A stretch of 64,000 nucleotides of DNA from Thalassobius vesicularis (GTDB lineage: Bacteria > Pseudomonadota > Alphaproteobacteria > Rhodobacterales > Rhodobacteraceae), in NCBI RefSeq assembly GCF_004799325.1, contig NZ_SSMD01000003.1, positions 1 to 64,000 of the forward strand, in the 5' to 3' direction. A program made the translations under genes and the position numbers. Below the pieces are notes generated by a model, which saw only the letters and a program-made list of their open reading frames with translations, was not told the DNA's origin and made no database searches. Positions 32,601 through 39,998 of the stretch are shown one piece after another (positions within the stretch are counted from its first letter, which is position 1; the number at the start of each line of letters is the position of its first letter).

Positions 32601-33529
32601 CCGTGTTCCCGCTGTTCCTCGACCTGCCGCTGCTGAGCGGTGATGAAACGCCTCATGCGCCGCACGTCGCGGCTACGGCGAACCCTTGGCCCGGCACCGT
32701 TTCGGTGTTCAGTGCGACGCAGGACAGCGACTATGCCCTGCTGCAAACGTTGGGTGCGCCGGCGGTCATGGGGCAGCTTGTGGCGCCGCTGATGGCTGCT
32801 CCGTCCGGGCGGTTTGATCGGCACGGTGTCATTCAGGTGCGCCTTGCCCGCGGAACGCTGAGCGGGCGCAGCGAAATCGCGCTGTTGAACGGGGCCAATG
32901 TGGCCGCGATCGGTGACGGAACCCCCGAGAATTGGGAGCTGGTCCAGTTCCGCGATGCGCAACTGGTGGCTCAGGACACCTGGCATCTGTCGATGCTTTT
33001 GCGTGGGCAAGCCGGGTCCGATGGGCTGATCCCGGTTACGTGGCCCGAGGGCAGCTATTTCGTCTTGCTGGATGGCGCCGCAAAGCAGTTGGACCTGCCG
33101 TCCTCGATCCGCACGGTGGCGCAGCACTACCGGATCGGGCCATCGCTGCGCGCCTATGACGATCCCTCGTACAAGCACGAGGTGCACGCGTTTTCCGGCG
33201 TCGGTCTGAAACCCTATGCGCCGGCGCATCTGTCCAAACGGGAGTACGGAGGTGACATGGTCATCAGCTGGATCCGCCGTACACGGATCGACGGTGACAG
33301 CTGGGATGCCCCCGAAGTGCCCCTTGGCGAAGAGGCCGAGGCCTATCTGCTGCGCGTCATGCAGGGCAATCAGGTCATTCGCGAGGAAACCCTGACGGTG
33401 CCGAACTGGACTTATTCTGCCGCTCAGCAAGCGAATGACGGCCTGTCTGGCGCCTATGAAATCGCCGTGGCGCAGGTCTCGGCGCGGTATGGGCCGGGGC
33501 ATTTTGCACGGCTGTCCGTCTCTGCCTGA
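29636..33529 (+). CDS. GTA g15, baseplate megatron / host-interaction protein
   Basis: A 1297-residue protein, the largest of the cluster. An N-terminal Gly/Ala-rich hydrophobic part (MATILLSAAGAAIGGSVGG) is followed by tail-hub domains, a GTA TIM-barrel glycosidase-like domain (about 440-720) with candidate acids in FCIGSEMRG (about 465) and WFTELGCAAIDKG (about 646), and a C-terminal phage tail protein 3-like region. It forms the central fibre of the baseplate and probably contacts the recipient cell surface. GGAAGGAGAG precedes the start. It ends the operon; cysE follows. Confidence 0.96.
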   Translation: MATILLSAAGAAIGGSVGGTVMGLSMAAMGRFAGATVGRVIDQRLLGAGSDVVETGRVDRFRLSSSGEGDAISRVFGRMRVGGQVIWATHFAEHVSTSGGGKGGAPAPSTREFRYTVSLAIALCEGQIEGVGRIWADGSEISPADLTMRVYPGDDQQLPDPKMEAIEGAGAVPAYRGTAYVVFEDLDLSQFGNRVPQFSFEVLRADRVFVDTDQAEPARAVQGVALIPGTGEYALATQPAVVEYAMGSSKTVNANSPSGKTDFLTSMDQMEQELPACEAVSLVVSWFGDDLRCGSCQIRPMVEQSEFDAAAMPWQVSGLTRATVEVVPQLDDRAVYGGTPTDQSVIQAVAELAARGKRVMFYPFILMDQLEGNALPDPYGADEQAALPWRGRITAEVAPGLDGSPDGTSAADAQVAAFFGTASASDFTVAEGAVSYSGPDEWSYRRFILHNAALCAAAGGVSAFCIGSEMRGLTQLRGVAGFPAVQALRGLAAEVRQLLGAGVKLGYAADWSEYFGYHPQDGSGDVYFHLDPLWADEQIDFIGIDNYMPLTDWRDGDDHLDAGWGTIYDLDYLRAGVEGGEGYDWYYHSAQAEAAQIRTPITDAQEPWIWRYKDIRNWWQNDHHERISGVRQEAPTDWVPQSKPVWFTELGCAAIDKGSNQPNRFLDPKSSESGLPRHSSGRRDEYMQMQYLRAVLGYWGDPANNPVSVEYQGPMLDMANAYVWAWDARPYPHFPANTALWSDGANYARGHWLNGRGAARSLASVVREICEDADVSALDTSRLHGLVRGYLADSTDSARALLQPLMLCHGFDAVERDGVLVFRNRDGRADAVLEPLTLAVSGDTPHGVEHARTAESDLHGRVRLRFVAAGGDFEAAAEEAVLPDQADHSVSQSEMPILMTRSEGRQAVERWLSEARIGRDSVKLALAPSQSWLGAGDVVALGKALYRLDRVETGALLQAEGVRVDAETYRPTDLDDEPASVPGFAAPTSVFPLFLDLPLLSGDETPHAPHVAATANPWPGTVSVFSATQDSDYALLQTLGAPAVMGQLVAPLMAAPSGRFDRHGVIQVRLARGTLSGRSEIALLNGANVAAIGDGTPENWELVQFRDAQLVAQDTWHLSMLLRGQAGSDGLIPVTWPEGSYFVLLDGAAKQLDLPSSIRTVAQHYRIGPSLRAYDDPSYKHEVHAFSGVGLKPYAPAHLSKREYGGDMVISWIRRTRIDGDSWDAPEVPLGEEAEAYLLRVMQGNQVIREETLTVPNWTYSAAQQANDGLSGAYEIAVAQVSARYGPGHFARLSVSA

Positions 33530-33592
33530 TCTCGAATGGCCCGCCTCGTGCGGGTCATTCCGTTTTGTGATCAATCATTTCAGACCTTTGCA

Positions 33593-33621
33593 TTTTGCCA
33601 ATCGGTCCTATCTGCTATAGT
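33593..33621 (+). promoter_or_regulatory. Candidate promoter of cysE
   Basis: TTTTGC (33593-33598) and TATAGT (33616-33621) are 17 bases apart, 25 bases before the cysE start, in the 116-bp gap after GTA g15. No terminator was seen after g15, so some readthrough into cysE is possible. Confidence 0.4.
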
Positions 33622-33645
33622 CCAAGTGACCGGAGGACCGCAGTC

Positions 33646-34461
33646 ATGTATGAAACGCGCGCCAAACTTGCTGAAATCGATCCTGTCTGGAACCGGATCA
33701 TCGCCGAGGCCGAACAGGCCGTAGCTGATGAACCGTTACTGGGCGGGCTGCTGCATTCGGGCATCCTGCATCATGCCTCGATCGAGAATGCGCTGGCCTA
33801 TCGCACCTCGCTGAAACTGGCCTCGGGCGAGATGTCCGAGCAGCTGATCCGCGAAATCTGCGATGCCGCCTATCGGGCCGATCCGTCGCTGTCGCTGTCG
33901 GCGCGGGCCGATATCGTCGCAGTCTATGACCGCGATCCGGCCTGCCATCGCTTCCTTCAGCCGCTGATGTTCTTCAAGGGCTTCCAGGCGGTGCAGTCCT
34001 ATCGCATCGCGCATTGGCTGTGGACAGTCGGGCGCAAGGATATGGCCTATTTCTTCCAGATGCGGATTTCGGAAACCTTCGGCGTGGACATCCACCCGGC
34101 GGCCCGGATCGGCAAGGGCATCATGATCGACCACGCGCATTCCATCGTCATCGGCGAAACCGCCGTCGTGGGTGATAACGTCTCGCTGCTGCACTCGGTC
34201 ACGCTGGGCGGCACCGGAAAGGAAGACGAGGATCGCCACCCCAAAATCGGCGACGGCGTGCTGATCGGCGCGGGTGCCAAGGTGCTGGGCAATATCAAGA
34301 TCGGGCATTGTTCGCGCATCGCGGCGGGCTCGGTCGTGCTGCATGACGTGCCGCCGAAAACCACCGTGGCGGGCGTTCCGGCCAAGGTCGTCGGCGAGGC
34401 GGGCTGCGATACGCCGTCCGTTGTCATGGACCAAAGCCTGAAGGGTTGTTCCGACTGCTGA
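33646..34461 (+). CDS. cysE: Serine O-acetyltransferase
   Basis: A 271-residue enzyme that makes O-acetylserine from serine and acetyl-CoA, the first step of cysteine synthesis. An N-terminal helical domain is followed by a left-handed beta-helix of hexapeptide repeats (about 145-240) with GVDIHPAARIGKGIMIDHAHSIVIGETAVVGDNVSLLHSVTLGG. It starts MYETRAKLAEIDPVWNRI after CGGAGG. Placement directly after GTA g15 is the same as in R. capsulatus and other Rhodobacterales. Confidence 0.97.
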   Translation: MYETRAKLAEIDPVWNRIIAEAEQAVADEPLLGGLLHSGILHHASIENALAYRTSLKLASGEMSEQLIREICDAAYRADPSLSLSARADIVAVYDRDPACHRFLQPLMFFKGFQAVQSYRIAHWLWTVGRKDMAYFFQMRISETFGVDIHPAARIGKGIMIDHAHSIVIGETAVVGDNVSLLHSVTLGGTGKEDEDRHPKIGDGVLIGAGAKVLGNIKIGHCSRIAAGSVVLHDVPPKTTVAGVPAKVVGEAGCDTPSVVMDQSLKGCSDC

Positions 34462-34502
34462 TCGGAAAAAGGGAAGCCCTCCCAACCGTTTAGATTGCGC
34501 AG

Positions 34503-34537
34503 ATGCCCGGCGGGATTTACCCTGACCGGGCATTTTC
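34503..34537 (+). terminator. Terminator after cysE
   Basis: ATGCCCGG / CCGGGCAT with a 15-base loop followed by TTTTC, in the 95-bp gap before cysK. The long loop makes it a moderate terminator; it may allow partial readthrough into cysK. Confidence 0.55.
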
Positions 34538-34556
34538 ATTCCCCGGGAGGAGCGCA

Positions 34557-35618
34557 ATGACTCGCCAAACCGAAGGCCGCGGGCGTCTGTACGACAGCGT
34601 ATTGGACACCGTCGGCAACACCCCCGCCATCCGCATCAACAAGCTGGCACCGGACCACGTCAGCCTTTACGTCAAGGCCGAGGCGTTCAATCCCGGCGGC
34701 TCGGTCAAGGACCGGCTGGCGCTGAACATCATCGAAGCGGCCGAGAAATCCGGCGCGCTGAAACCCGGCCAAACGGTGGTCGAGGCGACCAGCGGCAATA
34801 CCGGCATTGGTCTGGCAATGGTTTGCGCGGCCAAGGGCTATCCGCTGGTGATCACGATGGTGGAAACCTTCAGCGTCGAGCGACGCAAGCTGATGCGCTT
34901 TCTCGGCGCCAAGGTGATCCTGACCCCGAAAGAGCAAAAGGGCACCGGCATGTACCAGAAGGCCAAGGAATTGGCCGAGAAAAACGGCTGGTTCTTCGCC
35001 CGCCAGTTCGAAACGCAAGCGAATGCCGACATTCACGAACACACCACCGCGCGCGAAATCATGGCCGATTTCGACCGGCTGGATTACTTCGTTACCGGCT
35101 TCGGCACGGGCGGCACCGTGACCGGCGTCAGCCGTGTTTTGCGGCGTGAGCGGCCCGAGACCAAGATCATCCTGTCCGAACCCGCCAATGCCGCGATGGT
35201 GCAAAGCGGCACCGCGCAGGAACGCACTGCGGATGGCGAACCCGCCGTCAGCCACCCGGCCTTCAACCCGCACCCGATCCAGGGCTGGACCCCGGATTTC
35301 ATCCCGCTGGTGCTGCAGGAACTGCTGGACAAGAACGGCTATGACGAGCTTCTGCCCGTCGCCGGCCCGGAAAGCATTCAGGCCGCCCGTCAACTGGCGC
35401 TGCAAGAGGGGATTTTCACCGGCATCTCCGGCGGAGCGACCTTTGCCACGGCGCTGAAGGTGGCTCAGACTGCGCCTGCGGGATCGGTCATTCTGGCGAT
35501 GCTGCCGGACACGGGCGAACGCTATCTCTCCACCCCCCTGTTCGACGGGGTCGAGGATGTGATGACCGAGGACGAGATCACCCTGATGCGATCAACACCT
35601 GGCTACCAGATGGGCTGA
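34557..35618 (+). CDS. cysK: Cysteine synthase A
   Basis: A 353-residue PLP enzyme of the O-acetylserine sulfhydrylase family. The PLP lysine is K51 in NPGGSVKDRLA, the substrate loop is EATSGNTGIGLA (about 79) and the phosphate-binding loop GTGGTVTGVSR. It uses the product of cysE just upstream to make cysteine. It is about 30 residues longer than E. coli CysK at the C terminus (ILAMLPDTGERYLSTPLF continues to a DEITLMRST tail). The start follows GGGAGGAGCGCA. Confidence 0.95.
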   Translation: MTRQTEGRGRLYDSVLDTVGNTPAIRINKLAPDHVSLYVKAEAFNPGGSVKDRLALNIIEAAEKSGALKPGQTVVEATSGNTGIGLAMVCAAKGYPLVITMVETFSVERRKLMRFLGAKVILTPKEQKGTGMYQKAKELAEKNGWFFARQFETQANADIHEHTTAREIMADFDRLDYFVTGFGTGGTVTGVSRVLRRERPETKIILSEPANAAMVQSGTAQERTADGEPAVSHPAFNPHPIQGWTPDFIPLVLQELLDKNGYDELLPVAGPESIQAARQLALQEGIFTGISGGATFATALKVAQTAPAGSVILAMLPDTGERYLSTPLFDGVEDVMTEDEITLMRSTPGYQMG

Positions 35619-35624
35619 AACGAA

Positions 35625-35653
35625 AAACGCCGGGGCAGGACCCCGGCGTTTTT
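35625..35653. terminator. Bidirectional terminator between cysK and pdhC
   Basis: AAAAACGCCGGGG / CCCCGGCGTTTTT around CAGGA; T runs on both strands serve the convergent transcripts. Confidence 0.9.
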
Positions 35654-35672
35654 CTTTGGTATATCAGTGACT

Positions 35673-36974
35673 TCACGCCAGCATGGTCAGCGGGTTTTCC
35701 AGGTTGTCCACGATGGCTTGCAGCAGCTCGGCCCCCAGCGCACCGTCGATCACCCGGTGATCCACCGACATGGTGACGGACATCACGGTCGCCACGGTCA
35801 GCTCTCCATCCGCGCCGACGACGGGCTTTTTCACGCCCGAGCCGACCGCCAGGATGCCCGCATGCGGCGGGTTCACGATGGCGTCGAAGTTGTCGATGCC
35901 GAACATGCCCAGGTTCGAGATGGCAAAGGTGCCGCCCTGATACTCGGTCGGGGCCAGTTTGCGATCACGCGCGCGCTTGGCCAGGTCTTTCATCTCGGTC
36001 GACAGGGCCGACAGCGACTTCATGTCGGCATCTTTCAGAACCGGAGTGAACAGCCCGCCCTCGATCGCCACGGCCACGGCCACGTCCGAGGGTTTCAGCT
36101 GCAGCACACGGTCGCCCGCCCAGACTGCGTTGCAGGCCGGAACCTGTTGCAGCGCGTTGGCGACGGCCTTGATGATGAAGTCGTTGACCGACAGCTTCAC
36201 GCCGCGCGCTTCCAACTGCTTGTTCAGCTGGCCGCGGAACTTCAGCAGCGCGTCCAGCTTGATGTCGCGACGCAGGTAGAAGTGCGGAATGGTCTGCTTG
36301 GCCTCGGAGAGGCGGGCCGCGATGGTCTTGCGCATCCCGTCCAGCTTGATCTCTTCGTAAGCGCGACCTTCGTACATCTTCTTGACGGTCTCGGTCGAGG
36401 GGCCAGCCGGGGCCGCTGCAGCAGGCGCAGGGGCGGCAGCTGCCGGGGCCGCTGCGGCCACGGGGGCAGCGGCGGGCTTGGCGGTGGCGCCTTGCACGTC
36501 GGCCTTGACGATCCGCCCACGCGGGCCAGAGCCTGCGATCTTCGTCAGGTCCAGACCTTTGTCAGCCGCGATACGGCGGGCCAGCGGCGAGGCGAAGACG
36601 CGACCGCCATCGGCAGCCTTGGGGGCAACCGGGGCAGGGGCAGCACTGGCCGCAACCGGGGCCGCCGCTGCGGCCGGCGCCGGAGCAGCCGCCGCCGGAG
36701 CGGAAGTTGCACCGATATCAGCGGCGTTTTCGCCTTCTTCCAGCAGCACCGCGATGGGCGTGTTCACTTTCACGCCTTCGGTGCCTTCGGCGACCAGGAT
36801 CTTGCCAATCACGCCATCGTCGACCGCTTCGAACTCCATCGTCGCCTTGTCGGTCTCGATCTCGGCCAGCAGGTCGCCCGATTGAACGGTGTCGCCTTCT
36901 TTCACCAGCCATTTGGCCAGGGTGCCTTCCTCCATCGTGGGGGAAAGCGCGGGCATCAGGATTTCAGTAGGCAT
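35673..36974 (-). CDS. pdhC: Pyruvate dehydrogenase complex E2, dihydrolipoamide acetyltransferase
   Basis: A 433-residue protein: one N-terminal lipoyl domain (1-80, lipoyl Lys in [11 protein letters not shown]), an Ala/Pro-rich linker, a peripheral-subunit-binding domain (about 125-160, [24 protein letters not shown]), a second Ala/Pro linker and the catalytic acyltransferase domain ending in the motif [14 protein letters not shown]. It transfers acetyl to CoA and forms the core of the complex. Last gene of pdhA-pdhB-pdhC. Its lipoyl domain is nearly identical to that at the start of pdhB. Confidence 0.97.
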   Translation of the reverse strand: MPTEILMPALSPTMEEGTLAKWLVKEGDTVQSGDLLAEIETDKATMEFEAVDDGVIGKILVAEGTEGVKVNTPIAVLLEEGENAADIGATSAPAAAAPAPAAAAAPVAASAAPAPVAPKAADGGRVFASPLARRIAADKGLDLTKIAGSGPRGRIVKADVQGATAKPAAAPVAAAAPAAAAPAPAAAAPAGPSTETVKKMYEGRAYEEIKLDGMRKTIAARLSEAKQTIPHFYLRRDIKLDALLKFRGQLNKQLEARGVKLSVNDFIIKAVANALQQVPACNAVWAGDRVLQLKPSDVAVAVAIEGGLFTPVLKDADMKSLSALSTEMKDLAKRARDRKLAPTEYQGGTFAISNLGMFGIDNFDAIVNPPHAGILAVGSGVKKPVVGADGELTVATVMSVTMSVDHRVIDGALGAELLQAIVDNLENPLTMLA

Positions 36975-36986
36975 CGCGATTTCTCC

Positions 36987-38354
36987 TTACCGATAAGTGA
37001 CTTGCTTGACGGCGGCGATCACTTCGTCGGTGGTCACCAGCGCCAGTTTTTCCAGGTTTGCCGCGTAGGGCATCGGTACGTCCTTGCCGGTGCAGTTGAT
37101 CACGGGGGCGTCCAGATAGTCGAACGCGCGCTCCATGATGACTGCCGACAGGTGGTTGCCGATGGACGCAACGGGGAAGCCTTCCTCGACGGTTACGCAG
37201 CGGTTGGTCTTCATGACCGAGTTCAGCACGGTGTCATAGTCCAGCGGACGCAGGGTGCGCAGGTCGATGACTTCGGCGCTGATACCGTCGGCGGCCAGTT
37301 TGTCGGCGGCCTCCAGCGCGTATTGCATGCCGATGCCGAAGGACACGATGGTCACGTCGGTGCCTTCGCGGCAGATCTTGGCCTTGCCGAAGGGAATGGT
37401 GAAATCGTCCATGTCCGGCACGTCGAAGGTGCGGCCATAAAGGATCTCGTTCTCAAGGAACACCACCGGGTTGCCGTCGCGGATCGCGGTTTTCAGAAGG
37501 CCCTTTGCGTCGGCGGCCGAGTAGGGCATCACCACCTTCAGACCCGGAATTTGCGCGTACCAAGCGGCATAGTCCTGGCTGTGTTGCGCACCCACGCGGG
37601 CAGCAGCACCGTTGGCGCCACGGAACACGATCGGACAGCCCATCTGGCCACCGGACATGTACAGCGTCTTGGCGGCCGAGTTGATGATGTGGTCAATCGC
37701 TTGCATGGCGAAGTTGAAGGTCATGAACTCGACGATCGGACGCAGGCCACCAAAGGCAGAGCCCGTGGCGATGCCGGCGAACCCGTATTCGGTGATCGGA
37801 GTGTCGATCACGCGCTTGGCGCCGAACTCGTCCAGCAGGCCCTGGGACACTTTGTAGGCGCCCTGATATTCCGCGACTTCCTCGCCCATCAGGTAGACGG
37901 TGCTGTCACGGCGCATCTCTTCGGCCATCGCGTCGCGCAGGGCTTCGCGGACCGTCTGTTTCTTCATCGGGGTGCCTTCGGGCCAATCGGGCGTCAGGTC
38001 CGCCGCTTTGGCGACGGGGGCTGCCGCGACGGGCGCCGGGGCAGGGGCCTCGGCTGCGGGGGTTGCCGCCGCTGCGACGGGGGCTGCCGCGACCACGGCG
38101 TCGGCGCTTTCGCCTTCTTCCACCAAGATGGCGATGGGGGTGTTCACCTTCACGCCTTCGGTGCCTTCGGCGATCAGGATCTTGCCGATGACGCCTTCGT
38201 CGACGGCTTCAAACTCCATCGTGGCCTTGTCGGTTTCGATCTCGGCCAGGATGTCGCCGGATTGGACGGTGTCGCCCTCTTTGACCAGCCATTTGGCCAG
38301 GGTGCCTTCCTCCATCGTCGGAGAAAGCGCGGGCATCAGGATTTCGGTTGCCAT
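36987..38354 (-). CDS. pdhB: Pyruvate dehydrogenase E1 component, beta subunit with N-terminal lipoyl domain
   Basis: A 455-residue protein. Residues 1-80 form a lipoyl domain ([16 protein letters not shown]), joined by an Ala/Pro linker to the transketolase-like E1 beta domain (about 130-455) with [35 protein letters not shown] and the C-terminal transketolase region. With E1 alpha it decarboxylates pyruvate on thiamine diphosphate. The lipoylated E1 beta is characteristic of Alphaproteobacteria. 12 bp upstream of pdhC, 15 bp downstream of pdhA. Confidence 0.97.
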   Translation of the reverse strand: MATEILMPALSPTMEEGTLAKWLVKEGDTVQSGDILAEIETDKATMEFEAVDEGVIGKILIAEGTEGVKVNTPIAILVEEGESADAVVAAAPVAAAATPAAEAPAPAPVAAAPVAKAADLTPDWPEGTPMKKQTVREALRDAMAEEMRRDSTVYLMGEEVAEYQGAYKVSQGLLDEFGAKRVIDTPITEYGFAGIATGSAFGGLRPIVEFMTFNFAMQAIDHIINSAAKTLYMSGGQMGCPIVFRGANGAAARVGAQHSQDYAAWYAQIPGLKVVMPYSAADAKGLLKTAIRDGNPVVFLENEILYGRTFDVPDMDDFTIPFGKAKICREGTDVTIVSFGIGMQYALEAADKLAADGISAEVIDLRTLRPLDYDTVLNSVMKTNRCVTVEEGFPVASIGNHLSAVIMERAFDYLDAPVINCTGKDVPMPYAANLEKLALVTTDEVIAAVKQVTYR

Positions 38355-38369
38355 TAGTCTGTCTCCTTC

Positions 38370-39359
38370 TCAGGCGTAAATGTCGGTCCACAGCTCCGAA
38401 AGCTCGGGCTCGGGGCTGGTCCGGGCGAAATCGGCAGACTTGTTGACGATTTCCTTGATTTCCTTGTCGATGGCCTTCAGGTCCTCTTCGGTGGCGTGCT
38501 TGCCGGTCAGCAGCAGCTCGCGCACGTGTTCGATGGCGTCCTTCTCGTCGCGCATCTTCTGAACCTCTTCGCGGCTCCGGTATTTCGCCGGGTCAGACAT
38601 CGAGTGGCCGCGATAACGGTACGTTTTCACTTCCAGAATGTACGGGCCTTCGCCCGAGCGGCAATGTGCGACGGCTTTCTCGCTGGCCGCTTTCACCGCC
38701 AGAACATCCATGCCGTCGACTGCCTCACCGGGGATGCCGAAGGCCGCGCCACGGGTCCACAGATCGGGCGTCGAGGTCGAGCGACGCTGCGCCGTGCCCA
38801 TGGCGTACTGATTGTTTTCAATGACGAAAATCACCGGCAGCTTCCACAGGGCGGCCATGTTGAAGGTCTCGTAGATCTGGCCCTGGTTGGCCGCACCGTC
38901 GCCGAAATAGGCAAAGGTCACGCGGCCGTTTTCCTGATACTTGTCGGCGAATGCCAGACCCGCACCCAGCGGCACCTGTGCGCCCACGATGCCGTGGCCG
39001 CCGTAGAAATGCTTCTCTTTCGAGAACATGTGCATCGAGCCGCCCTTGCCCTTGGAGTAGCCCCCGCTGCGGCCGGTCAGTTCGGCCATCACGCCGTCCG
39101 GGTCCATGCCACAGGCCAGCATGTGGCCGTGGTCGCGGTACGAGGTGATGCGCTTGTCGCCTTCTTCGGTCGCGGCTTCCAGGCCGACGACGACGGCTTC
39201 TTGCCCGATATACAGGTGGCAGAAACCACCGATCAGGCCCATGCCGTACAGCTGGCCGGCTTTTTCTTCGAATCGGCGGATCAGCAGCATGTCACGATAG
39301 AATTTCTTCAGCTCGTCGGCTGAAGTATTTGATTTGGCTTGGGTTTTTCTGGCGGCCAT
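38370..39359 (-). CDS. pdhA: Pyruvate dehydrogenase E1 component, alpha subunit
   Basis: A 329-residue protein with the thiamine diphosphate motif GDGAANQGQIYETFNMAALWKLPVIFVIENN (GDG...NN). It has the phosphorylation-loop region YRYRGHSMSDPAKYRS seen in E1 alpha proteins. The start at 39359 (MAARKTQAKS) has GGAGGAGG seven bases upstream; an in-frame start at 39386 has less support. First gene of the pdh operon; the promoter overlaps a 22-bp palindrome. Confidence 0.97.
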   Translation of the reverse strand: MAARKTQAKSNTSADELKKFYRDMLLIRRFEEKAGQLYGMGLIGGFCHLYIGQEAVVVGLEAATEEGDKRITSYRDHGHMLACGMDPDGVMAELTGRSGGYSKGKGGSMHMFSKEKHFYGGHGIVGAQVPLGAGLAFADKYQENGRVTFAYFGDGAANQGQIYETFNMAALWKLPVIFVIENNQYAMGTAQRRSTSTPDLWTRGAAFGIPGEAVDGMDVLAVKAASEKAVAHCRSGEGPYILEVKTYRYRGHSMSDPAKYRSREEVQKMRDEKDAIEHVRELLLTGKHATEEDLKAIDKEIKEIVNKSADFARTSPEPELSELWTDIYA

Positions 39360-39384
39360 GCGGCGTCCTCCTCCCGAAAACGAC

Positions 39385-39406
39385 AATAGTTTAGCATTAA
39401 ACTATT
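39385..39406 (-). promoter_or_regulatory. AT-rich palindromic operator candidate at the pdhA promoter
   Basis: Nine-base perfect arms AATAGTTTA and TAAACTATT surround GCAT. On the minus strand the right arm overlaps TATAAA (39410-39405), a likely -10 box, so a bound protein would block transcription of pdhABC. The position, 26 bases before the start codon, suits a repressor. Confidence 0.55.
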
Positions 39407-39457
39407 TATACATGAGTTTTTCCGTTGAGGCGAGCGCAAATTGACGCAAGGCAAAAC

Positions 39458-39480
39458 AGGCGGGGCAATCCCCGCCTTTT
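39458..39480 (-). terminator. Terminator after ftsB
   Basis: AGGCGGGG / CCCCGCCT around CAAT. On the minus strand it is followed by GTTTTGCC, and on the plus strand by TTTT. It ends the short ftsB transcript before the pdhA promoter. Confidence 0.75.
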
Positions 39481-39510
39481 CAATCGGTTAGCGATGAGTG
39501 TAGCGTGTTT

Positions 39511-39810
39511 TCAGCGAATGACCAGTTCGTCGCTGCGCAGCAGACCCAGGACCGAGCGGGCCTGCTCGTCCAGAAGATCAAGGTCGAGATACTCGTCGGA
39601 CAGGCGTAGGGTCAGGTTCTCCATACGCGCGACTTCGACGTTCAGTTTGGACAGTTCGGTTTCCAGAACGCGCGATTCCGCCGTGATCTCGGCCCGGCGA
39701 AATACGCCAAAGCTGCCCTGCACCGCGGCAAAGGTGAAATACCCGCCGGTTGCGAAGGCCAATGAGAAGTAAAGCCATGCCCCAAGGGCAGGTTTTCTGC
39801 GACGCGCCAT
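39511..39810 (-). CDS. ftsB: FtsB/DivIC-family cell division protein
   Basis: A 99-residue bitopic membrane protein: basic N terminus (MARRRKP), one membrane segment (about 12-30, WLYFSLAFATGGYFTFAAV) and a periplasmic coiled coil (RAEITAESRVLETELSKLNVEVARMENLTLRLSDEYLD) ending in the family's LDLLDEQARSVLGL. With FtsL and FtsQ it signals to FtsWI septal synthases. Position upstream of pdhA is common in Alphaproteobacteria. Confidence 0.9.
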   Translation of the reverse strand: MARRRKPALGAWLYFSLAFATGGYFTFAAVQGSFGVFRRAEITAESRVLETELSKLNVEVARMENLTLRLSDEYLDLDLLDEQARSVLGLLRSDELVIR

Positions 39811-39998
39811 GAATTTTGCCTCTGTCCCCGCCTCTTTCGGACGGCATCGCTAGATTGACACAAGTGATTCGATTTGTGAATCCCCTAATCGTTTCCGTGA
39901 TTTGGCGTGGCGTCATTTCGCGCGGTACGCGGCGTCAATCTGGATCGGAATCCCGGCTATCGGCATTCTGCCGATACTTCTTGGAGGAGAATGTCGAT

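Noticed and set aside
34480-34556. SAM-II-like riboswitch before cysK
   Set aside because: The hairpin is there but the conserved SAM-II core sequences are not, so it is treated as a terminator.
35667-38357. An 896-codon plus-strand open frame
   Set aside because: It runs antisense to pdhC and pdhB, whose products are unmistakable. Its His/Gly/Asp-rich, low-complexity translation is an artefact of GC-rich third positions.
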